Source of the DNA: Halobacteriovorax sp. JY17
Lineage (GTDB): Bacteria > Bdellovibrionota > Bacteriovoracia > Bacteriovoracales > Bacteriovoracaceae
Assembly: GCF_002753895.1 (NCBI RefSeq)
Contig: NZ_NJER01000001.1
Span: 1,612,910-1,676,909, forward strand
DNA length: 64,000 bases
Reading direction: 5' to 3'
Shown here: one piece after another, positions 59,310 to 64,000 of the stretch
Layout of the letters: every line of letters starts with the position of its first letter
Numbering within the stretch: the first letter of the stretch is position 1
Made by a program: the position numbers and the translations under genes
Notes under the pieces: generated by a model
Told to the model about the DNA's origin: nothing
What the model saw: only the letters and a program-made list of their open reading frames with translations
Database searches by the model: none

Positions 59310-60407
59310 TTGAAATCACTCTTAATTTCGTTAGTTATATTTGCAAGTCTTCCATGTCTTGGGAAATCTATTGAGCTTATGTCTTACAATGTTGAGAACC
59401 TCTTCGATATAGTTCACGATGAGGGTAAGAATGATTGGACTTTCCTACCAGAGAAAGTAAAAGGAAAGAAAGAGGCCTGCAATAAAGTTAAGTCAAGCTA
59501 TAGAAAGAAAGAATGTCTTGAGACAGATTGGGCCAAGGACAACTTAGAAGTAAAAATAGAAAATATCACAAAAGTTATTAGAAGGGATGATAAGCTTCCT
59601 GATATTTTAGCTCTCGTTGAAATTGAAAATGAGAACGTCGTTGCTCAATTAGCAAAATTTCTTGGTTACAAGAAGTTTGTTGTTTCAGATTCTCCAGATA
59701 AGAGAGGGATTGATCTTGCTATTCTTTGGAAAGAGTCTGATGAAGTAAAGTTTCTTTCTAAGAAAGAGCTTGTTTTAAAGGGAGAGTTTTTTAAAGAGAG
59801 ACCAAGTCGAAATATTCTCGAAGTTGAATTTCTAATTGGTAAGAAAGAAAAGCTAACGGTATTCGTAAATCACTGGCCATCTCTTTCTAACCCAACAGAA
59901 ACGAGAATTATTGCGGCTAATACGCTTCGAAAGAGAACGCAAGCTATCCTAAAAAAGAATAAGAATCAAAATATAATGGCAGTAGGGGATTTTAATACAA
60001 TCGATAAGAATTTTCCTCATCCTTTTAAAACGGTTCTTTATAAGGGAGAGCTTTACGCAGATCTACACACAACATTTAGTGACGATAAGTCGATAAGTTG
60101 GAATATCAAAAATCAAATGGCTCCAGGAACATACTTCTACGGAAGAGAAATGACATGGAATCTTCTCGACAGAATATTTTTCTCTAAAAATCTTCTGAAC
60201 AAGTCAGGGCTTGAAATTGATGTACCGTCTTATAGAATCTATTCACCATCTTTTATTACTAAGACATACGAGTATAGAAGCAAGGGGAAATATCTCTACG
60301 GTTCAACAGTTAAAGGAACTCCCTTTAGAGCTGAACACAATTCAACGTCAAATAGCAGAGCGGGATATTCAGATCACTTTCCATTAATTGTAAACTTGAA
60401 GTATTAA
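59310..60407 (+). CDS. Exported endonuclease/exonuclease/phosphatase-family protein
   Basis: 365 residues from a TTG at 59310 (AGGAG upstream), giving signal peptide MKSLLISLVIFASLPCLG. A longer frame from 59262 would bury it. The EEP motifs are LMSYNVENLFD, LALVEIENENV (metal Glu), VFVNHWPS, MAVGDFNTID and GYSDHFPLI. This matches secreted DNase-like members. Together with the lipoprotein at 30212 it gives two exported EEP enzymes in the window, plausible for nucleic-acid scavenging. The ABC exporter gene starts 1 base after the stop. Confidence 0.87.
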   Translation: MKSLLISLVIFASLPCLGKSIELMSYNVENLFDIVHDEGKNDWTFLPEKVKGKKEACNKVKSSYRKKECLETDWAKDNLEVKIENITKVIRRDDKLPDILALVEIENENVVAQLAKFLGYKKFVVSDSPDKRGIDLAILWKESDEVKFLSKKELVLKGEFFKERPSRNILEVEFLIGKKEKLTVFVNHWPSLSNPTETRIIAANTLRKRTQAILKKNKNQNIMAVGDFNTIDKNFPHPFKTVLYKGELYADLHTTFSDDKSISWNIKNQMAPGTYFYGREMTWNLLDRIFFSKNLLNKSGLEIDVPSYRIYSPSFITKTYEYRSKGKYLYGSTVKGTPFRAEHNSTSNSRAGYSDHFPLIVNLKY

Positions 60408-60408
60408 A

Positions 60409-62181
60409 TTGAAAGAAGAAACAACACCCCTTAAAAGATTACTTGCCTATATGCGAACTAGACACAGAGATGTCTGGCTCGCTTCTATTTACTCAATCTT
60501 AAATAAAGTCTTTGATATTGCTCCACCTCTTCTCATTGGTATGACTGTTGATGTTGTTGTAAAGAAGCAGGAATCTTTTGTTGCGAGCTTTGGATTTAAA
60601 ACAATGATGGAGCAAATTTATGCCATCGCTGTTCTAACTATTGCCGTTTGGGTCTTGGAATCTTTCTTTGAATATCTACTAAAGGTAAAATGGAGAGGGC
60701 TTGCTCAAAATGTTCAAAATGATCTTAGACTTGATACTTATACTCATGTTCAAAAATTAGAACTTAGTTACTTTGAAAATAAGAGTACGGGAAACCTTAT
60801 TTCTATTATGAATGATGACGTCAATCAACTTGAACGTTTTTTAGATGATGGAGCAAACTCACTTATCCAAGTCGGAACAACTGTAATAAGCATTGGAATT
60901 ATTTTCTTTTACTTTTCTCCACTTATTGCAGCACTTTCTTTTCTTCCTGTTCCAATCGTTCTCTTTGGTTCTTACTTCTTTCAAAAGAAAATTGAGAGAA
61001 GGTATAAAAACGTTAGAGATAATGCAGGTCTTCTAAATAGTATTCTTAATAATAATCTCTCAGGTATTGCAACCATCAAGAGTTATTGCGCGGAGAAGTT
61101 TGAAATATCCAGAATAAAAGAGCAGAGTTCTAATTACGCTGAAGCAAATTTTTCGGCCATAAAAATTAGCTCTCTCTTTTCTCCTTTGATTAGAATGGTT
61201 ATCCTTTGCGGTTTTTTAATGACTATGATTGTAGGGGCTCATAAGGTTCAAAGTGGTGTCCTTGAAATAGGCTCTTACAGTGTTCTAATCTTTTTGACTC
61301 AGAGACTTCTTTGGCCTTTAACATCTCTTGGACAGACATACGATCTCTTTCAGCGAGCGATGGCTTCTGCTAATAGAATATTTGATTTAATGCAAACTCC
61401 TCTTGGTATTAGAGATGGGGAAATTTCAAAGGCTGATCTAAGTGGAGAAGTTCATTTTAGCGATATAACTTTTGCTTATGAAGAAGGTTATGAAGTTTTA
61501 AAGAATATTGATATCAAAGTAGGAGCTGGGGAAACAATTGCAATTGTTGGCTCAACTGGGTCAGGTAAAAGTACCTTGGTAAAACTTCTTCTTAGATTCT
61601 ATGATTGTACAAAGGGATATATTTCACTTGGTCAAAATAAGGTCACAGACATTTCTCAAGAAGACCTTAGAAAGAGTATCTCATACGTTGGACAAGACAA
61701 TTATCTCTTCCATGGAACTGTTAGAGAAAATATCGCTTATGGTATAACTAATGCTAAAATTGATTTAATTATTGAGGCTGCGAAGATGGCCGAGGCCCAT
61801 GATTTTATCATGGCACTCCCAAACGGATATGAAACAATTGTTGGGGAGAGAGGGCAGAAGTTATCTGGTGGGCAGAGGCAGAGGATTTCAATTGCTAGAG
61901 CTATAATGAAAGATTCTCCCATTTTTATATTTGATGAAGCAACTTCTGCTGTTGATAATGAAACAGAAGCAGCGATTCAAAGATCTTTAGATAGAATAAC
62001 TAATGAAAAAACGACAATAGTCATTGCTCACAGGCTTTCAACTATTCGACACGCTCACCAGATTTATGTTTTAGAACAAGGGCGCGTAAAAGAAAATGGC
62101 ACACATGAGGAATTACTTGGTTTAGATGGCATTTATAAAGGTTTATGGAATGTTCAGACTGGGGATAGCTTAGAAGCGTAA
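60409..62181 (+). CDS. ABC exporter with fused membrane and ATPase domains
   Basis: 590 residues, TTG start. Six transmembrane helices in the first about 310 residues (type IV exporter fold) precede an ATPase: Walker A IVGSTGSGKST (about residue 380), signature LSGGQRQRISIARA, Walker B IFIFDEATSAVD and the switch His in IVIAHRLSTIR. It resembles MsbA and multidrug half-transporters that homodimerise. Substrate unknown. It overlaps the convergent solute-binding protein gene by 12 bases. Confidence 0.93.
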   Translation: MKEETTPLKRLLAYMRTRHRDVWLASIYSILNKVFDIAPPLLIGMTVDVVVKKQESFVASFGFKTMMEQIYAIAVLTIAVWVLESFFEYLLKVKWRGLAQNVQNDLRLDTYTHVQKLELSYFENKSTGNLISIMNDDVNQLERFLDDGANSLIQVGTTVISIGIIFFYFSPLIAALSFLPVPIVLFGSYFFQKKIERRYKNVRDNAGLLNSILNNNLSGIATIKSYCAEKFEISRIKEQSSNYAEANFSAIKISSLFSPLIRMVILCGFLMTMIVGAHKVQSGVLEIGSYSVLIFLTQRLLWPLTSLGQTYDLFQRAMASANRIFDLMQTPLGIRDGEISKADLSGEVHFSDITFAYEEGYEVLKNIDIKVGAGETIAIVGSTGSGKSTLVKLLLRFYDCTKGYISLGQNKVTDISQEDLRKSISYVGQDNYLFHGTVRENIAYGITNAKIDLIIEAAKMAEAHDFIMALPNGYETIVGERGQKLSGGQRQRISIARAIMKDSPIFIFDEATSAVDNETEAAIQRSLDRITNEKTTIVIAHRLSTIRHAHQIYVLEQGRVKENGTHEELLGLDGIYKGLWNVQTGDSLEA

Positions 62182-62883
62182 TAGCATTTCATATTTTCCA
62201 GAGGCTTTTAACTTTCTAATTCCTTCGTCTAGCTTGGAGGCAAGTAATTTAGATTTGGGACTTTGGAGATTGAAGGCGACATAGATATCGCTCATATGAT
62301 TTGGTATCGCTTTTTTCACTTCATTTGCCCGCGGATTTTTTCTTAAATAATACTTTGCAACTTCATCAAACATAATTGTCAGCGAAACTCTCTTCGTAAC
62401 GATCATACTAATGATTTGTTCTTGTGTGTTGACGTAGAAAATTTTGAAATTCTTTTTATACTTTTCAAAGTTATTACCGTATTCATATCCCCTAATAAGC
62501 ACTAGTGATGTTCCATTTGGAATTTCTGAAATATTTTTAAATTTAAAATCATAGTCAGCATGATGAAAGAAGGATGCTTGAGATTTTAAGATAGGTTCAT
62601 TCCCAAAGTGATATTGCTTCTGAGTTGATTCTTGTTTGGTAACACTGTAGCAGCCATCTAATTCTCCATTGCTAACAGTTCTTAGCGCTCTAATATACGG
62701 GAAGACTGTTATTTTTACTGGGATAGAGACTTCATTAAAAGCTGCACCAACAATATTAGTGGCTATTCCTTTTCCTAATTTATCAGAATAGGGTGGCCAG
62801 CTATCTTCAACTGCCAAATTTGCTTCTAAAGAAAGTACTGAAAAATTAAGAAGCAGAAGAATAAGTGTAATAAAAATTTTCAT
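62170..62883 (-). CDS. Periplasmic solute-binding protein (family 3-like)
   Basis: 237 residues. The signal peptide is MKIFITLILLLLNFSVLSLEA. DSWPPYSDKLGKGIATNIVGAAF, VFPYIRALRTVSNGELDGCYSVTKQES and IPNGTSLVLIRGYEYG fit the SBP_bac_3 fold of short type seen without transporter partners. No permease or ATPase of that system adjoins it, so it may serve as a free periplasmic sensor or scavenger. Ligand unknown. Confidence 0.82.
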   Translation of the reverse strand: MKIFITLILLLLNFSVLSLEANLAVEDSWPPYSDKLGKGIATNIVGAAFNEVSIPVKITVFPYIRALRTVSNGELDGCYSVTKQESTQKQYHFGNEPILKSQASFFHHADYDFKFKNISEIPNGTSLVLIRGYEYGNNFEKYKKNFKIFYVNTQEQIISMIVTKRVSLTIMFDEVAKYYLRKNPRANEVKKAIPNHMSDIYVAFNLQSPKSKLLASKLDEGIRKLKASGKYEMLLRF

Positions 62884-62911
62884 TTCACAAGACTAATATA
62901 AAAAGATGAAT

Positions 62912-63256
62912 TTAGTATGGGTAAAAACATTCAAAATCAATAAATCTTATCTTAGATCCCATTAAAACTTTCATATTTCCACCGTACTTTGATTTTCTTT
63001 CTTCAGGAGGAAGGGTTTCTTCTTTTACGATTTTAAATGGAACAGGGTGGCAAACAGCTCTCATTCTTGAAATGGCCTTATTTCTTCTCATTTTTGTCAG
63101 CTGATCAATGCCATAAGGATTGTAGACTACTGTTCCACCAATATTTTTACCATTTTTAGTAAGAATAATTTCTAATTCAGGGGCAATTCCCTTTGTTGTG
63201 CTGGCGCACCCGGAAATAAATGCCGCAATAAATATCAAGGATAATATTTTTTTCAT
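62912..63256 (-). CDS. Small putative lipoprotein
   Basis: 114 residues. Lipoprotein signal MKKILSLIFIAAFISGC, then ASTTKG. The mature part has two later cysteines (AVCHPVP and FECFYPY) that could pair. YNPYGIDQLTKMRRNKAI is polar. The ATG overlaps the stop of the upstream gene (ATGA, 4 bases), so the two are translationally coupled. No family recognised. Confidence 0.75.
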   Translation of the reverse strand: MKKILSLIFIAAFISGCASTTKGIAPELEIILTKNGKNIGGTVVYNPYGIDQLTKMRRNKAISRMRAVCHPVPFKIVKEETLPPEERKSKYGGNMKVLMGSKIRFIDFECFYPY

Positions 63257-63549
63257 AAGCTGTCCTCTTTAGTCACGTCTTCTAGAATTTCGAACGGGAC
63301 TGTTTTGTGCAATGTGTTCAGAACTTGTCTTAATTCTTGCTCAAGTCCTGTATGTGCCTTTATTGTTATGTCTCTATAACTTTCTTTTAAAGATTCTTCT
63401 AAAGTTGAGTAAAATGATAGTCCCTCATTTGCTTCTAATTGAAAATAAGTAAATGCTGCGTCAGCCTTTGGGACTCGGATTATTAAGTGAATCACTTGGT
63501 TATTTGCATCTTTGTAGGTCATTGCGTTGCCACCGATTTCATTTTCCAT
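63253..63549 (-). CDS. Hypothetical protein
   Basis: 98 residues, beginning MENEIGGNAMTYKDANNQ. It is a soluble alpha/beta-looking chain (VIHLIIRVPKADAAFTYFQL) with no signal peptide. The internal ATG at residue 10 is an alternative start. It is coupled to the lipoprotein that follows. YFQLEANEGLSFYSTLEE has no known match. Confidence 0.7.
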   Translation of the reverse strand: MENEIGGNAMTYKDANNQVIHLIIRVPKADAAFTYFQLEANEGLSFYSTLEESLKESYRDITIKAHTGLEQELRQVLNTLHKTVPFEILEDVTKEDSL

Positions 63550-63590
63550 TACTATATTATTAAGAGCTTATATGTCATGGAGGACGAAAA

Positions 63591-64000
63591 GTGAAAAGTA
63601 TTTCTGAAAAATTCTTGTTAGGGCGTTTTTGTGTGCTAACTCTTCGAAATATTCTATGTTTATCACTCATGATTTCAGTGTCCTCATGTTCTTGGATAAG
63701 TAGCAAGAGAAGTCTATTTGGTGACGAAACAGAGTCAAACGAAGCCGAGCAGAGGAGTGCAAAGCTTCAGTCAGTACCTAAAGAGCAGTATGAGCAGCTT
63801 CAAAGAAAGTATAATGAACTACTAGCTAAAACTAAAGACAATATGCCAGCACAAGCTGAAGAGGGGAAGATGGCCCCTGAGGATATTGTGAATCAATTGA
63901 ACCAGGCTAAAGAAAATAGCGATCTAGTTGAGACTGTTGATGTCTTTGGTGGAGAGATGGTACCGAAGAAATTGAATTCAATTGATAAGCGTACTGTTGT
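63591..64000 (+). CDS. Putative lipoprotein, cut by the right window edge
   Basis: At least 136 codons, open to the edge, starting at GTG 63591 behind a strong GGAGG. The signal is long: NILCLSLMISVSSC gives a lipobox, so a lipid-anchored protein is likely. The mature part (SLFGDETESNEAEQ, EQYEQLQRKYNELLAK) is charged, with a coiled coil. No family recognised from this fragment. Confidence 0.78.
   Translation, partial: MKSISEKFLLGRFCVLTLRNILCLSLMISVSSCSWISSKRSLFGDETESNEAEQRSAKLQSVPKEQYEQLQRKYNELLAKTKDNMPAQAEEGKMAPEDIVNQLNQAKENSDLVETVDVFGGEMVPKKLNSIDKRTV

Noticed and set aside
1-64000. CRISPR arrays, insertion sequences, prophage or integrative element ends
   Set aside because: No spaced direct repeats, transposase or integrase frames or terminal inverted repeats were found. 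The tRNA-Val gene has no duplicated 3' end nearby within the window.

Overview
The window is AT-rich Gram-negative chromosomal DNA with tightly packed genes. It encodes outer-membrane beta-barrels, many lipoproteins, LipA/LipB, PBP4, a dense chemotaxis cluster, exported nucleases, and frequent GTG and TTG starts. The overall mix fits a marine Bdellovibrio-like predator (Bacteriovoracaceae/Halobacteriovorax type). That assignment is an inference from gene content; no rRNA or other phylogenetic marker was tested. I see no IS element, prophage, CRISPR array or rRNA.

Layout. 1-8.2 kb: an unrecognised protein cut by the left edge, an acidic unknown protein, rsmD, coaD, an aminotransferase, a lipoprotein and outer-membrane protein pair, a PIN-PhoH ATPase and a PilZ protein. 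8.3-20.5 kb: two porin-like genes with near-identical terminators, DedA, a 2-Cys peroxiredoxin, the protein-quality-control set clpP-clpX and lon, and a first chemoreceptor. 20.6-30.2 kb: glyoxalase I, tRNA-Val, and a chemosensory operon: cheA, cheW, a stand-alone Cache-domain protein, a chemoreceptor, a CheR-receiver-degenerate CheB fusion and a CheD-like-CheB fusion.

30.2-38.2 kb: an exported endonuclease/phosphatase-family lipoprotein, folE2, a zinc-ribbon protein, cdd-pyrC, cysS and priA. 38.2-45 kb: a chemoreceptor-hemerythrin fusion, then a light/B12-type cluster. In that cluster a MerR-cobalamin regulator is divergent from an SDR-SRPBCC, DUF523/DUF1722, photolyase and flavin-reductase operon, and three 11-bp repeats lie between them. 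45-64 kb: housekeeping and small-enzyme genes: queD-like, dacB, yidD, lipA-lipB, nth, esterases, apaG, a cyclotransferase, ogt, an M48 protease, gloB, bcp, an exported nuclease-family protein, an ABC exporter, a solute-binding protein and lipoproteins, with a further lipoprotein cut by the right edge.

The most notable signal is in the chemosensory operon. Four perfect copies of a 7-bp unit sit inside the signal peptide of the Cache protein and put it out of frame behind a strong ribosome-binding site. Exactly two copies would restore a textbook signal peptide. The same operon has other unusual parts: a duplicated 27-residue motif in CheA, a pseudo-methylesterase domain fused to CheR, a decayed CheD-like domain fused to CheB, and an identical RFEDI tail on both classical receptors. 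Together they suggest a divergent, possibly switchable adaptation system.
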